Source: Zhihengliuella sp. ISTPL4
GTDB taxonomy: Bacteria > Actinomycetota > Actinomycetes > Actinomycetales > Microbacteriaceae
Direction of reading: 5' to 3'
Assembly: GCF_002848265.1 (NCBI RefSeq)
Contig: NZ_CP025422.1
Coordinates: 2,386,727-2,450,726 of the forward strand
Length of the DNA stretch: 64,000 bases
Numbering within the stretch: the stretch's first letter is position 1; each line of letters starts with the position of its first letter. The position numbers were made by a program, and so were the translations under genes. The notes beneath the pieces were generated by a model that was not told the origin of the DNA, did not search any database, and worked only from the letters and a program-made list of their open reading frames with translations. Of the stretch, positions 1 through 9,265 are shown one piece after another.

Positions 1-895
1 CTGCTTGCAGGTCGTCCAGCGATACCCGGACGATCACCGTCGCGCCGGCGAGCGGAAGCCGATCACCCTCACACCCGAGCACGTGCGCGCAGAAGAGGGA
101 CAGCGCGTCGGCCTGGACCATCGCGACGGAGCGCCGGTCTGCGTCAGCCGCCGCGCCATCGGGAGTGTCGAGGCGGGCGGCGAACACGGCGGACACGTGC
201 CCGCGGATCGCGGTGACGACCGGCGCCGCCGTCTCGGCATCGAGCTGCGCGTGCAGGTGCACCATGCCGTCACGTTCGAAGATGCGCAGTCCGCGCCGAC
301 CGCGCTGCTCCTCCGCCCGCGGCGCCACGCCGTCGGGGTCGAGCCACGCTTCGGCGCGGAGGACGAGCTTGCGCACCGCATCGAGCTCGAGCCCTTCGGC
401 GGCGGCGGTCAGCACACGCTCCGCCTCGGCGATGCGCTCCACACCGGCCGCCACCCGGCAGCGATCCAGAAGAGCGACGAGGAGACCGGTTGCCGGCGCT
501 CCGAGCGCACCCGACGCGAGCTCTTCCCGAAGGAGCGGATACCGCGCGGGCAGCGGCGCACCGAGCAGGTCGCTCCGCGGCGCCGTCGCCTCTCCGACCT
601 TCACGAGACGCTGCGCCTCGCCCGTCGAGATGCCCGTCGTCGCGGCGATGAGCTTCGCCGCCGTGCGGTACCCGCGTTGTTTCGCCAAGCTGTCGGCCCC
701 GAGTTCCGCGCGCGACTCCCGAGCGATGCCGGCGGCCACATCGACGTGCATCGCGTCGAGCCGACGCTGCAGGAGTCCGATCGCGTCGGCGACGTCGACG
801 AGCTGCGCGCGGGAAAGCTCCGTCGCATCGTCGGCGGCACCCCACGCCTCGTCGAGGCGATCCATCGCCTCGCGCAATCCGGACGTTTTCGACAT
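1..895 (-). CDS. DUF222 / HNH endonuclease family protein (3' part outside window)
   Basis: The N-terminal 298 codons are visible, starting at ATG 895 (MSKTSGLREAMDRLDEAWG); the frame stays open to the window edge. The sequence has the DUF222 pattern found in front of HNH nuclease domains in actinobacteria: an alpha-helical start, then ...RGYRTAAKLIAATTGIS..., VGEATAPRSDLLGAPLPARY, and a section reading MVHLHAQLDAETAAPVV. The HNH motif itself would lie beyond position 1, so nuclease activity cannot be judged. These proteins occur in many copies in Microbacteriaceae, and their role is not settled. Both other minus frames here give arginine/alanine-rich nonsense. The gene diverges from the ABC operon starting at 1162. 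Confidence 0.8.
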   Translation of the reverse strand, partial: MSKTSGLREAMDRLDEAWGAADDATELSRAQLVDVADAIGLLQRRLDAMHVDVAAGIARESRAELGADSLAKQRGYRTAAKLIAATTGISTGEAQRLVKVGEATAPRSDLLGAPLPARYPLLREELASGALGAPATGLLVALLDRCRVAAGVERIAEAERVLTAAAEGLELDAVRKLVLRAEAWLDPDGVAPRAEEQRGRRGLRIFERDGMVHLHAQLDAETAAPVVTAIRGHVSAVFAARLDTPDGAAADADRRSVAMVQADALSLFCAHVLGCEGDRLPLAGATVIVRVSLDDLQA

Positions 896-1120
896 GCTTC
901 ATTTTATCTCAGCATGGACCGACTTTCGTAGATTTGTTCGAATGCATGCCGGCATTTCGCGTTGCGCGGCCGCGCGCCTCGCGCTCCTGCCCAGACAGTT
1001 CACCCGCCCGTTCACCTCGTCGCATCCTCGCGTTCACGCCCCGCGCCTACCTTGAGTGCGGACGCGCGACCGCGCTCACGAAACCAGACAATCTTTGTGC
1101 CTTCACCACAAGAACCGGTA

Positions 1121-1135
1121 GTGTCGCATCGACAC
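1121..1135. promoter_or_regulatory. short palindrome upstream of ABC importer operon
   Basis: GTGTCG-CAT-CGACAC, with perfect 6-bp arms, ends 26 bp before the lipoprotein start at 1162. The position suits an operator, and the operon carries its own LacI-type regulator. However, classical LacI sites have a central CG, which this lacks, so the link is a guess. No confident -35/-10 pair was found in the 266-bp gap between 896 and 1161. Confidence 0.3.
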
Positions 1136-1161
1136 ACCTCGAAGGCGAGAAAGGGACGAAC

Positions 1162-2244
1162 ATGGCCGACAGGCAGCAGAGGCGCTGGACGCTCATCGGA
1201 TTGACGGCCGCGACGGCGATCGCACTCACCGGATGCACGGCGGGCGGCGACGGAGACGCGGGCGATGGCGGCGGCAGCGATGGCGGCTCCGGCGACACCC
1301 TCATCGTCTACACGAACTCGAACAGCGACGGCCGCGGCGAGTGGATCACCGAGAAGGCGGCGGACGCGGGCATCGACATCGAGATCGTGGGCCTCGGCGG
1401 CGCCGACCTGACGAACCGCATCATCGCGGAGAAGAACAACCCCGTCGGCGACGTGGTCTTCGGCCTCAACAACATGTTCTTCGAGCAGCTCAAGACGGAA
1501 GAGGCCATCACGGCCTACGAGCCGAGCTGGAGCGGCGAGGTTCCCGCGGACGCCGGCGACCCGAAGGACGGCGCGTTCTGGCCCCTCGTGGAGCAGGCGA
1601 TCGTCACGGTCTACGACGAGAACCGCATCAGCGACGCGCCCTCCGACCCCGACGACCTGTACACCGACGAGGAGTACGCCGGCCGCTACGAGGTCAACCC
1701 CGCGCTCGGCCAGGCCACCCCGCAGCTCGTGCTCGCCAGCATGCTCAGCCGCCACCTCGACGAGGACGGCGACCTGGGCGTGAGCGACGAGGGCTGGGAC
1801 CTGGTGAAGTCGTACTACGCCAACGGCTCGCCCGCCGTGGAGGGCACCGACCTCTACGCCCGCCTCACCCGCGACGAGGTCGACTACGGCGTGCTCCCCT
1901 CGAGCGGCATCGCGTCCCGCGACGAGGAGTACAGCACCAGCACCGGCATGATCGTCCCGGAGTACGGCGTCCCCTACGTCACCGAGCAGATCGCGCAGAT
2001 CAACGGCACGGACAACGAGGAGAAGGCGCAGGAGTTCATCGACTGGTTCGGCAGCGCCGAGGTCCAGGGCGAGTTCGCCGCCGAGTTCAACGCCATGCCG
2101 GTGAACGAGGGCGCGGTCGAGGACGCCAACCCCGAGGTCGTCGAGCTCATGGGCACGCTCGACCGTCAGGACATCGACTTCGGTTTCGTGAGCGAGAACC
2201 TCGGCGCCTGGGTCGAGAAGGTCACGCTCGAGTACATCGGCTGA
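1162..2244 (+). CDS. ABC transporter substrate-binding lipoprotein (iron/AfuA-type family)
   Basis: A 360-residue extracellular solute-binding protein. ATG 1162 is chosen because it follows AAGGGACG and gives a lipoprotein signal: basic MADRQQRR, a hydrophobic stretch, and lipobox LTGC with Cys25. A Gly/Asp/Ser-rich linker follows, then TLIVYTNSNSDGRGEWI, typical of class-2 binding proteins of the FbpA/FutA/AfuA type. The same frame is open back to 934, but that extension has no signal peptide. It is the first gene of an operon with an ATPase (2283) and a fused permease (3304). Family members bind ferric iron, sugar phosphates (AfuA) or 2-aminoethylphosphonate. The downstream phosphoesterase favours an organophosphate here, which is an inference. 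Confidence 0.88.
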   Translation: MADRQQRRWTLIGLTAATAIALTGCTAGGDGDAGDGGGSDGGSGDTLIVYTNSNSDGRGEWITEKAADAGIDIEIVGLGGADLTNRIIAEKNNPVGDVVFGLNNMFFEQLKTEEAITAYEPSWSGEVPADAGDPKDGAFWPLVEQAIVTVYDENRISDAPSDPDDLYTDEEYAGRYEVNPALGQATPQLVLASMLSRHLDEDGDLGVSDEGWDLVKSYYANGSPAVEGTDLYARLTRDEVDYGVLPSSGIASRDEEYSTSTGMIVPEYGVPYVTEQIAQINGTDNEEKAQEFIDWFGSAEVQGEFAAEFNAMPVNEGAVEDANPEVVELMGTLDRQDIDFGFVSENLGAWVEKVTLEYIG

Positions 2245-2282
2245 CCCGAGCCGTCCCGCCGCTCCGGCAGAGAGAGAAGACG

Positions 2283-3302
2283 ATGATCCGTTTCGACGAC
2301 GTCGAGGTCGTGTTCGGCGACCACCGTGCGGTCTCGCACCTCGATCTGGAGATCCAGGAGGGTGAGTTCTTCACCCTCCTGGGTCCGTCCGGATGCGGCA
2401 AGACCACCGCCCTGCGCACACTCGCGGGCTTCATCGAGCCCACCGGCGGGCGCATCCACATCGCCGGTCGCGACGTGACCCGCGTGCCGAGCGAGAAGCG
2501 CGGCGTGGGCATGGTGTTCCAGAACTACGCCCTGTTCCCCAGCATGAACGTACGGGAGAACATCGCGTTCGGCCTCTCGGTGCAGAAGGTGTCGAAGGCC
2601 GAGCAGCGGCGGCGCGTGGACGAGGTCGCCGACCGGACCGGACTCGCCGCGTCGCAGCTGGAGAAGAACGTGGCGGAGTTGTCCGGCGGCCAGCAGCAGC
2701 GCGTCGCCATCGCCCGCGCGCTCGCCCTGACCCCCAGCATCCTGCTGCTCGACGAGCCGCTGTCGAACCTCGACGCCAAGCTCCGCGTGCAGCTGCGCGA
2801 GCAGCTCAAGGAGCTGCAGCACGAGGTGGGCGTGACCACCGTGTACGTCACGCATGACCAGGAGGAGGCGCTCACCCTCAGCGACCGCATCGCCGTGCTC
2901 GACGCCGGGACGCTGCAGCAGGTGGGCACCCCCGAGGAGATCTACGACCGCAGCGCGACGCCCTTCGTCTGCCGGTTCATCGGCGAGAACAACCGCCTCA
3001 CGCCCGCGCAGCTCGTCGCGATCGGCGCGGGCCTCGACGCCACGGCCGAGAGCTACGTCCGGCCGGAGAAGCTGCACCTGGCGTCGCCGTCCGAGGCCAC
3101 CGCCGGCGGCACGGCGTCGCTCGACGGCACCGTCGCCGAGCGCACGTACCACGGCAGCCACAGCGTCTACACGGTCTCCGCTGCCGACGCGACGCTCCGG
3201 GTGAGCGTGCCCGCGGCGGCGAGCGCGCGCCGCTGGGACGTCGGCGATGCCGTGCGCATCGACGTCGACCCGCGGTGGATCCTGCAGTACCCGGCGGCGT
3301 GA
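2283..3302 (+). CDS. ABC transporter ATP-binding protein (Fbp/Pot type)
   Basis: A 339-residue importer ATPase that would power the permease encoded next. Walker A GPSGCGKTT is at about residues 34-42, the Q-loop in VFQNYALFP, the signature LSGGQQQR near 133, and Walker B LLLDEP near 157, followed by the switch histidine in YVTHDQEEAL. After about residue 230 it has a TOBE-like regulatory tail (SYVRPEKLHL). ATG 2283 follows GAGAGAAGACG, 38 bp after the binding-protein gene. Its stop is 1 bp before the permease start. The sequence resembles FbpC/PotA/PhnT ATPases, so substrate cannot be told from this subunit. Confidence 0.92.
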   Translation: MIRFDDVEVVFGDHRAVSHLDLEIQEGEFFTLLGPSGCGKTTALRTLAGFIEPTGGRIHIAGRDVTRVPSEKRGVGMVFQNYALFPSMNVRENIAFGLSVQKVSKAEQRRRVDEVADRTGLAASQLEKNVAELSGGQQQRVAIARALALTPSILLLDEPLSNLDAKLRVQLREQLKELQHEVGVTTVYVTHDQEEALTLSDRIAVLDAGTLQQVGTPEEIYDRSATPFVCRFIGENNRLTPAQLVAIGAGLDATAESYVRPEKLHLASPSEATAGGTASLDGTVAERTYHGSHSVYTVSAADATLRVSVPAAASARRWDVGDAVRIDVDPRWILQYPAA

Positions 3303-3303
3303 C

Positions 3304-5163
3304 ATGAGCGCTCCGCAGAACGACTCCCGTCCGGTGCCGCCGCCGTCCGCGGCGATGACGGACACCCCCGGCGCCCTGACGACCGAGGCGGCCGAGGCGG
3401 GCACCGCGACGAAGCCCCGCCTCCGCCGCGGCCGTCCCGGCAGCGTGCGCGCGATGCTCCGCTCGCCGCTCGCCTGGGTGACCGGCATCGTCGTGATCTG
3501 GTTCGCCGCCGCCTTCCTCGTGCTGCCGAACGCCGAGCTGCTCGCCGCGACCTTCTTCCCGGACGGACAGTTCAGCATCCGCGCCGTCGAGAAGCTGCTC
3601 GGCAGCGAGCGCGCGCTGAAGACGCTCGGCAACAGCCTCCTCCTCGCGATCACGCTGTCCGTCACGGTCAACGTCGTCGGGGTGTTCATCGTGCTGGTGA
3701 CGCAGTACTTCCAGGTGCGCGGCGCGAAGCTCCTCTGGCTCGGCTACGCCACGACACTGATCTACGGCGGCATCGTGCTCGCCGCCGGCTACAACTTCAT
3801 CTACGGCAAATTCGGCTTCATCACGAATCTGATGGTGAACATCTGGCCGGACATGAACCGGGACTGGTTCTCCGGTTACTTCGCCGTCGTGTTCGTGATG
3901 ACGTTCGCGACGACGACGAACCACATGCTGTTCCTGTCCTCGTCGCTCGGCAAGGTGGACTACGCGTCGATCGAGGCCGCGAAGCTGATGGGCGCCTCGA
4001 CGTGGACGATCCTGCGCCGCATCGTGCTGCCGGTCATGAAGCCGATGCTCTTCGCGGTCACGGTGCTGACGTTCCTCATCGGCCTCGGGGCCCTCACCGC
4101 GCCCCTCGTGCTCGGCGGGCCGGACTTCCAGACCGTCGCGCCCCTCATCATCGACCTGTCGCGCAGCCCGATCACTCGTGACATCGCCGCGCTGCTGGCG
4201 ATCGTGCTCGGTGTCGCGACGATCATCCTGCTCGCGATCATGAACCGCGCCGAGAAGTCCGGCGTGTACTTCTCGGTGGCGAAGGTGGCGACGCCGATCC
4301 AGAAGCAGCGGATCAGCAACCCTTTCGCGAACGCCGTCGTGCACGTGGTCGCCTACCTGCTCTGGGTGATCTACCTCATCCCGGTCGTGCTCATCGTGGT
4401 CTTCTCCTTCGTGGACGCGCGGAGCATCCTCGCCGGATCCATCACGCTCGACAGCTTCACGCTCGACAACTACATCACCGTGTTCTCCAGCGCGGCGGCC
4501 CTCCGGCCGTTCATCGTGAGCGTCGTCTACAGCGCCCTCGCTGCGGTCATCGTGGTGGGCGGGCTGCTGTTCGTCGCGCGGATGATGCAGAAGCACCGCA
4601 ACCTGCTCACCACGGCCATCGAGTACGTGCTGCACATCCCGTGGATCCTGCCGATCGTGCTGATCGCGCTGGCCTTCGTGATGGCGTTCGACGCCCCGCA
4701 GCCCCTCGTGGGCAACATCGTGCTCACGGGGACGCCGGTCCTGCTGCTCGTCGCGTACATCTGCGTGAAGATCCCCTTCACGCTGCGGCTGCTCAAAGCC
4801 GGGTTCGCGTCCGTGCCGGACTCCCTGGAAGACGCCTCGCGCATCCTCGGAGCCCGCTCGCTGACCACGTTCCGGCGCGTGCTCATCCCGCTCGTGCTGC
4901 CGACTGCGGCCGCGATCACCGCGCTGAACTTCAACAGCCTGCTCGACGACTACGACGCCGCGATCTTCCTCTACCACCCGCTGTACAAGCCGCTGGGCGT
5001 CGCGATCCAGGAGAGCACGCGCGGGGAGAACAACCTCGACGCGATGCCCATCACGTTCGTCTACACCGTGCTGCTCATGATCATCATGGGTGTCACCATG
5101 TATCTCGTGTATGGACGAGGTTCGCGCGCCGGAGCGCCCCGCCGACGGAAGCAGCGCGCATGA
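3304..5163 (+). CDS. ABC transporter permease, two fused transmembrane domains
   Basis: A 619-residue permease in which two six-helix modules are joined, as in FbpB/AfuB-type importers. Each half carries an EAA loop that contacts the ATPase: EAAKLMGASTWTILRRIVLP near residues 222-241 and EDASRILGARSLTTFRRVLI in the second half. The first about 45 residues are Pro/Ala-rich and probably cytoplasmic. ATG 3304 lies right behind the ATPase stop, and the stop overlaps the LacI start (ATGA), so the four genes are probably translated from one transcript. One polypeptide supplies the whole channel, so no second permease gene is expected. Confidence 0.92.
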   Translation: MSAPQNDSRPVPPPSAAMTDTPGALTTEAAEAGTATKPRLRRGRPGSVRAMLRSPLAWVTGIVVIWFAAAFLVLPNAELLAATFFPDGQFSIRAVEKLLGSERALKTLGNSLLLAITLSVTVNVVGVFIVLVTQYFQVRGAKLLWLGYATTLIYGGIVLAAGYNFIYGKFGFITNLMVNIWPDMNRDWFSGYFAVVFVMTFATTTNHMLFLSSSLGKVDYASIEAAKLMGASTWTILRRIVLPVMKPMLFAVTVLTFLIGLGALTAPLVLGGPDFQTVAPLIIDLSRSPITRDIAALLAIVLGVATIILLAIMNRAEKSGVYFSVAKVATPIQKQRISNPFANAVVHVVAYLLWVIYLIPVVLIVVFSFVDARSILAGSITLDSFTLDNYITVFSSAAALRPFIVSVVYSALAAVIVVGGLLFVARMMQKHRNLLTTAIEYVLHIPWILPIVLIALAFVMAFDAPQPLVGNIVLTGTPVLLLVAYICVKIPFTLRLLKAGFASVPDSLEDASRILGARSLTTFRRVLIPLVLPTAAAITALNFNSLLDDYDAAIFLYHPLYKPLGVAIQESTRGENNLDAMPITFVYTVLLMIIMGVTMYLVYGRGSRAGAPRRRKQRA

Positions 5164-6182
5164 GCGGGGCGGAGGCCGGGACGCCCGCCCTGCGGGTCAC
5201 GATCAGCGACGTCGCCGCCGCGGCCGGGGTGTCCCGCGCGACGGCGACCAGGGCGCTGAAGGGCGAGGGCCGTTTCGCACCGGAGACGCAGGAGCGCATC
5301 CTGGAGGCGGCCGAGCGACTGGGGTACGTGCGCAACACGATTGCCGCCGAGCTCGCCGCGGGACGCACCGGCACCGTCGGCCTCATGCTGCGCGATGCGA
5401 GCAACCCCGCGTACGGTCTCCTCTTCTCCCGGTTGCAGGAAGAGGCCCATCAGCGCGGCCTCGACCTCGTGACCGTCACGATCGGTGCCGACGAGCAGGG
5501 CGCCAAGCAGGTGAATGCGCTGCACCGGCTGCTCGGCATGCGGGTCGCGGGACTCATCGTCGCCACCGGCGGCATCTCTGCGGCGCAGCTCGAGCCGTTC
5601 GCCGACCAGGTGCCGATCCTCCGTGCCGGGCGCGTGGAGTCGGCGGGCCGCATCCACACCGCCCACTACGACGACGAGGGCCACGGACGTCTGCTCGCGG
5701 AGCACATCGTCGCGCTCGGGCATCGGACCGTCGTCGTGCTCGCCGGAAGCCCCGACGCGTCATACCCGGAGCACCTCCGCGCGCTCGCGATGCAGGAGGT
5801 CCTGACCGCGGCGGGCGTCGCCGTGACGATGATCTCGGCCGGTGCGCGTCCCGAGGACGGCGTCGACGAGGCCCTCGCCGCCGTGCGCGCCGGGGCGACC
5901 GCCGTCATCTGCGCCTCGGACTACCGGCAGCTCGCCGTCATGCGCGCCGCCCGCGCGGCCGGGCTCCGCGTGCCGGAGGACGTGAGTGTGACCGGGTGCG
6001 ACGGCATCCTGCCCGGCGCCGATCTGCTCGGGCTCACCACCCTGCGGATCCCCGTGGAGGCGGTGGCCGCGGCCGCCGTCGAGACCATGCAGCAGCTGCT
6101 CACCGCGGACGAGCCGGAGACGCTCGTGCGCCGCTCCTTCACGGGAACGCTCGTCCCCGGGTCCACGGCCGCCGCCGTCTGA
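5160..6182 (+). CDS. LacI-family transcriptional regulator
   Basis: A 340-residue repressor. The N-terminal helix-turn-helix is TISDVAAAAGVSRATATRAL at about residues 14-33, followed by the hinge helix (NTIAAELAAGRTGTVGLML) and a periplasmic-binding-protein-like sensor domain to the C-terminus. ATG 5160 overlaps the permease TGA by 4 bp, so the regulator is made with the transporter it most likely controls. The ligand is presumably the imported compound or its hydrolysis product. A candidate operator lies at 1121-1135 upstream of the operon. Confidence 0.92.
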   Translation: MSGAEAGTPALRVTISDVAAAAGVSRATATRALKGEGRFAPETQERILEAAERLGYVRNTIAAELAAGRTGTVGLMLRDASNPAYGLLFSRLQEEAHQRGLDLVTVTIGADEQGAKQVNALHRLLGMRVAGLIVATGGISAAQLEPFADQVPILRAGRVESAGRIHTAHYDDEGHGRLLAEHIVALGHRTVVVLAGSPDASYPEHLRALAMQEVLTAAGVAVTMISAGARPEDGVDEALAAVRAGATAVICASDYRQLAVMRAARAAGLRVPEDVSVTGCDGILPGADLLGLTTLRIPVEAVAAAAVETMQQLLTADEPETLVRRSFTGTLVPGSTAAAV

Positions 6183-6223
6183 CCCCGCCCCGACCTGCCT
6201 CCGTCCGCCGACCAGGAAGAGAC

Positions 6224-7102
6224 ATGATCCTCACCGAACACCCTCGCCCGTCGCACACGTTCGTGCACATCTCCGACACGCACCTGCCGGGTGAGCGGTC
6301 GCCGCTGTACGGCAGCGGGGCCGACGCCGACGCGAACCTGGCGGAGATGCTCGACCGGCTCGTCGCCTCGGGTCTCCGTCCCGACGCGCTGTTGTTCACG
6401 GGGGACCTGACGGACCGGGGAGACGCCGCCGCCTACCGGCGCCTGCGCGAGCTCGTGACGCCCGCTGCCGCGGCGCTCGGCTGCGAGGTCGTGTGGGCGG
6501 CCGGCAACCATGACGACCGCCGTGCCATGCGATCGGAGCTCGGACTCGCGGGGGCGGGTGACGAGCCGATCGTCGAGGTGCGGTGGTTCGGGGGGATGCG
6601 CGTCATCGTCGTCGACTCGACGGTGCCCGGCGCGCATTGGGGGGAGGTGCCGTCGTCGCAGCTGGATCGGCTGGAGGGAGAGCTGTCGACGGCGGCACCG
6701 CAGGGCACGCTGCTGCTCATCCACCATCCGCCCCTGCCGACGGTGCTCGACCTCGCCGTGACGGTCGAGCTGCGGGATCAGGACGCACTGGCCGCGGTGC
6801 TGCGGGGGTCGGATGTGCGGGGCATTCTGTCCGGGCACGTGCACCACCCGTCGTTCGGCACCTTCGCTGGGATCCCCGTGGCCGTGGCCTCGTCGAGCGC
6901 GTACGGACAGGACCTCGCGCAGCCCGTCGGCGCCACCCGCGGACAGGATGCCGCGCAGGGCTACAACCTCGTGCACGTGTACGCCGACACCATCGTGCAC
7001 TCCGCCGTCTCGCTCGAACGCGGGGCGGATGTCGGCGAGCCGGTCGCCGCCGATGAGGCCGGGCGACGGATCGCCGGGGTCGGGATCGACTGGCGCGACT
7101 AG
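6224..7102 (+). CDS. calcineurin-like metallophosphoesterase (CpdA/Icc type)
   Basis: A 292-residue dimetal phosphoesterase with the complete motif set: HISDTH (D-x-H) near residue 14, GDLTDRGD, GNHD, HHPP, and SGHVHH near 205. The order and spacing are those of class III cyclic-nucleotide phosphodiesterases such as CpdA/Icc, a family that also includes glycerophosphodiesterases. There is no signal peptide, so it acts in the cytoplasm. ATG 6224 follows AGGAAGAG, 41 bp after the LacI gene on the same strand. Its place in the operon suggests that it hydrolyses the imported phosphodiester. That substrate is inferred, not seen. Confidence 0.88.
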   Translation: MILTEHPRPSHTFVHISDTHLPGERSPLYGSGADADANLAEMLDRLVASGLRPDALLFTGDLTDRGDAAAYRRLRELVTPAAAALGCEVVWAAGNHDDRRAMRSELGLAGAGDEPIVEVRWFGGMRVIVVDSTVPGAHWGEVPSSQLDRLEGELSTAAPQGTLLLIHHPPLPTVLDLAVTVELRDQDALAAVLRGSDVRGILSGHVHHPSFGTFAGIPVAVASSSAYGQDLAQPVGATRGQDAAQGYNLVHVYADTIVHSAVSLERGADVGEPVAADEAGRRIAGVGIDWRD

Positions 7103-7106
7103 ACGG

Positions 7107-7619
7107 TCACGAGGTCGTCATCGGCGTCACCTCGACGTCGATCGAGCCGAACGGGAACGGGCTGACGACGCTCCAGGAGTCACCGGTGAACTGCTCGAGC
7201 GGGATCAGCGCGAACCACACGTGCGAGACGACGATCGCGAGCACCACGAGCAGCCCGACTCCGCGCAGCGTCCACTCCAGGGTGCGAAGCGCCGCGCGCT
7301 CGTCGGTCGCCTTCATCACGCGACCGAGTGCGAGCAGCACGATGACGGCGATGGCGATGTAGACGAGGGGGCTCGGCGCGAGCGTCAGCTGGATGCACTG
7401 CGGCGCCTCGTCGACAGACTGGCCCGCGGAGTCGATGAACCCGCCGTTCGCGTCGACGCCCCCGGGGCAGATGCCCTTGCTGGCGGTCATGAACGCCGGA
7501 TAGAGGAACGCGACGATCAGCGACCAGAGGAGGACGCGACGGATCGCGGCGATGACCCCGGCGCCGGGGAGCGCGGCGGATGCCGTGTCCGGGGCGGTGG
7601 AGGGGGCGAGCGACGACAT
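7107..7619 (-). CDS. hypothetical membrane protein
   Basis: 170 residues starting at ATG 7619, chosen because AAGGAG precedes it; the frame extends to 7772 but that part reads as low-complexity Arg/Pro sequence. Three hydrophobic segments are visible, around residues 24-44 (VLLWSLIVAFLYPAF), 85-105 (VYIAIAVIVLLAL) and 125-145 (LLVVLAIVVSHVWFAL). Between the first two is an extracytoplasmic loop with two cysteines (ICPGG and PQCIQL) that could form a disulfide. No family was recognised. It converges on the phosphoesterase gene with a 4-bp gap. Confidence 0.7.
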   Translation of the reverse strand: MSSLAPSTAPDTASAALPGAGVIAAIRRVLLWSLIVAFLYPAFMTASKGICPGGVDANGGFIDSAGQSVDEAPQCIQLTLAPSPLVYIAIAVIVLLALGRVMKATDERAALRTLEWTLRGVGLLVVLAIVVSHVWFALIPLEQFTGDSWSVVSPFPFGSIDVEVTPMTTS

Positions 7620-7762
7620 GCGAAGGCTCCTTTCGGGGCGGTCGTGTTCATACTGGCGGATGTGGGGTGCGGGGCGGAAGGGGGCGGGGCGGGCGGCTCG
7701 CGCATCAGACGTAGGCTGGAACGTCTGCCTCCTCTCTGAGGCGCCTTCCCCTGGAGCCCTCC

Positions 7763-9265
7763 ATGTCTGCACCCGCCCTCGACGACCGCGCGCGCTATCG
7801 CGCCCACCCCTCCGTGCTCGATGCGCTGAAGAACCCGCGCATGCTGACCCGCGAGGTGCTGGCCGGACTCGTCGTCGGGCTCGCGCTCATTCCGGAGGCG
7901 ATCGCGTTCTCGGTGATCGCGGGGGTGGACCCGAAGGTCGGGCTGTTCTCGTCGTTCATCATGGCGGTGTCGATCGCGTTCCTCGGCGGGCGACCGGCGA
8001 TGGTGACCGCGGCGACGGGAGCCGTGGCGCTCGTGATCGCTCCGGTCGCGCCGACGTACGGGCTCGACTACTTCATCGCGACGGTCATCCTCGCCGGGAT
8101 CTTCCAGGTGGTCCTCGGAGTGCTCGGCGTCGCGAAGCTCATGCGGTTCATCCCCCGCAGCGTGATGGTCGGGTTCGTGAACGCGCTTGCGATCTTCGTG
8201 TTCAGCTCGCAGTTCCCGCAGCTCATCGATGTGCCGTGGCTGGTGTATCCGCTGGTGGCGCTCGGGATCGTCGTGATGCTGGTGATGCCGAAGCTCACCA
8301 AGATCGTGCCGGCGCCGCTCGTGTCGGTGATCATCGTGACGGGCGTCGTGCTCGCCTTCGGGATCACGGTGCCGACGGTCGGGGATCAGGGCGAGCTGCC
8401 GCGGAGCCTGCCGTCGCTGTTCATCCCGAACGTCCCGCTGACGTGGGAGACGTTCACGATCATCGCGCCGTTCGCGCTCGGGGTCGCACTCGTCGGGCTC
8501 ATGGAGTCGCTGCTCACCGCGAAGCTCGTCGACGAGATCACCGACACCCACTCGAACAAGACGCGCGAGTCGTGGGGGCAGGGCGTCTCGAACGTGCTCT
8601 CCGGGATGTTCGGCGGCATGGGCGGGTGCGCGGTGATCGGTCAGACGATGATCAATGTGAAGGCGTCGGGCGCGCGGACCCGTATCTCCACGTTCTGCGC
8701 CGGGATCTTCCTGTTCCTGCTGGTGGTCGTGTTCGGCGACTTCGTCGGGACCATTCCGATGGCGGCGCTCGTGGCCGTGATGATCATGGTCGCGATCGGA
8801 GCGTTCGACTGGCACAGCGTGCGGCCGTCGACGCTGAAGCGGATGCCGAAGAGCGAGACCTTCGTGATGATCGCGACGGTGGTGCTGGTGCTGATCACGC
8901 ACAACCTGGCGGTCGGGGTCGTCGGTGGGGTGCTCGTTGCGTCGGTGCTGTTCGTGCGGCGTGTGGCGCACTTCGTTTCGGTTCGTCGGGTTCTAGGACC
9001 CGCGGGCGATGTGGTGACGTATGTCGTGGAGGGGGAGTTGTTCTTCGCGTCGAGCAATGACCTGACGACGTTGTTCTCCTATACGGAGGATCCGGATCGG
9101 GTGGTGGTGGATCTGTCCGGGTCGCATGTGTGGGATGCGTCGACCGTTGCGGCATTGGATGCGATCGAGACGAAGTACGCAGCGTTGGGGAAGACGGTGG
9201 AGATCGTCGGGATGAACGACTCCAGCGGGACGATGCATGGGCGGTTGACGGGCGGGTTCGAGTAG
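7763..9265 (+). CDS. SulP-family inorganic anion transporter with STAS domain
   Basis: A 500-residue member of the SLC26/SulP family, which moves sulfate, bicarbonate or similar anions. The conserved start of the membrane domain (EVLAGLVVGLALIPEAIAFS) is at about residues 30-49, and about ten further hydrophobic segments run to about residue 400. A C-terminal STAS domain follows (VVDLSGSHVWDASTVAALDA). ATG 7763 is preceded by GGAGCC. It stands alone, with divergent and gene-poor flanks, and is the last clear core gene before the defence island. The transported anion cannot be read from the sequence. Confidence 0.92.
   Translation: MSAPALDDRARYRAHPSVLDALKNPRMLTREVLAGLVVGLALIPEAIAFSVIAGVDPKVGLFSSFIMAVSIAFLGGRPAMVTAATGAVALVIAPVAPTYGLDYFIATVILAGIFQVVLGVLGVAKLMRFIPRSVMVGFVNALAIFVFSSQFPQLIDVPWLVYPLVALGIVVMLVMPKLTKIVPAPLVSVIIVTGVVLAFGITVPTVGDQGELPRSLPSLFIPNVPLTWETFTIIAPFALGVALVGLMESLLTAKLVDEITDTHSNKTRESWGQGVSNVLSGMFGGMGGCAVIGQTMINVKASGARTRISTFCAGIFLFLLVVVFGDFVGTIPMAALVAVMIMVAIGAFDWHSVRPSTLKRMPKSETFVMIATVVLVLITHNLAVGVVGGVLVASVLFVRRVAHFVSVRRVLGPAGDVVTYVVEGELFFASSNDLTTLFSYTEDPDRVVVDLSGSHVWDASTVAALDAIETKYAALGKTVEIVGMNDSSGTMHGRLTGGFE

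Noticed and set aside
934..1161. longer N-terminus for the ABC lipoprotein
   Set aside because: It would bury the signal peptide 76 residues inside the protein; the lipobox needs the start at 1162.
2998..4977. 659-residue open frame on the minus strand
   Set aside because: It is antisense to the importer ATPase and permease. Its composition (runs of Asp/Glu/Arg/His) is that of a mirror frame in GC-rich DNA.
7517..8971. 484-residue minus-strand open frame
   Set aside because: It lies antisense to sulP and is extremely rich in His, Arg and Asp without any domain, as expected for a mirror frame.
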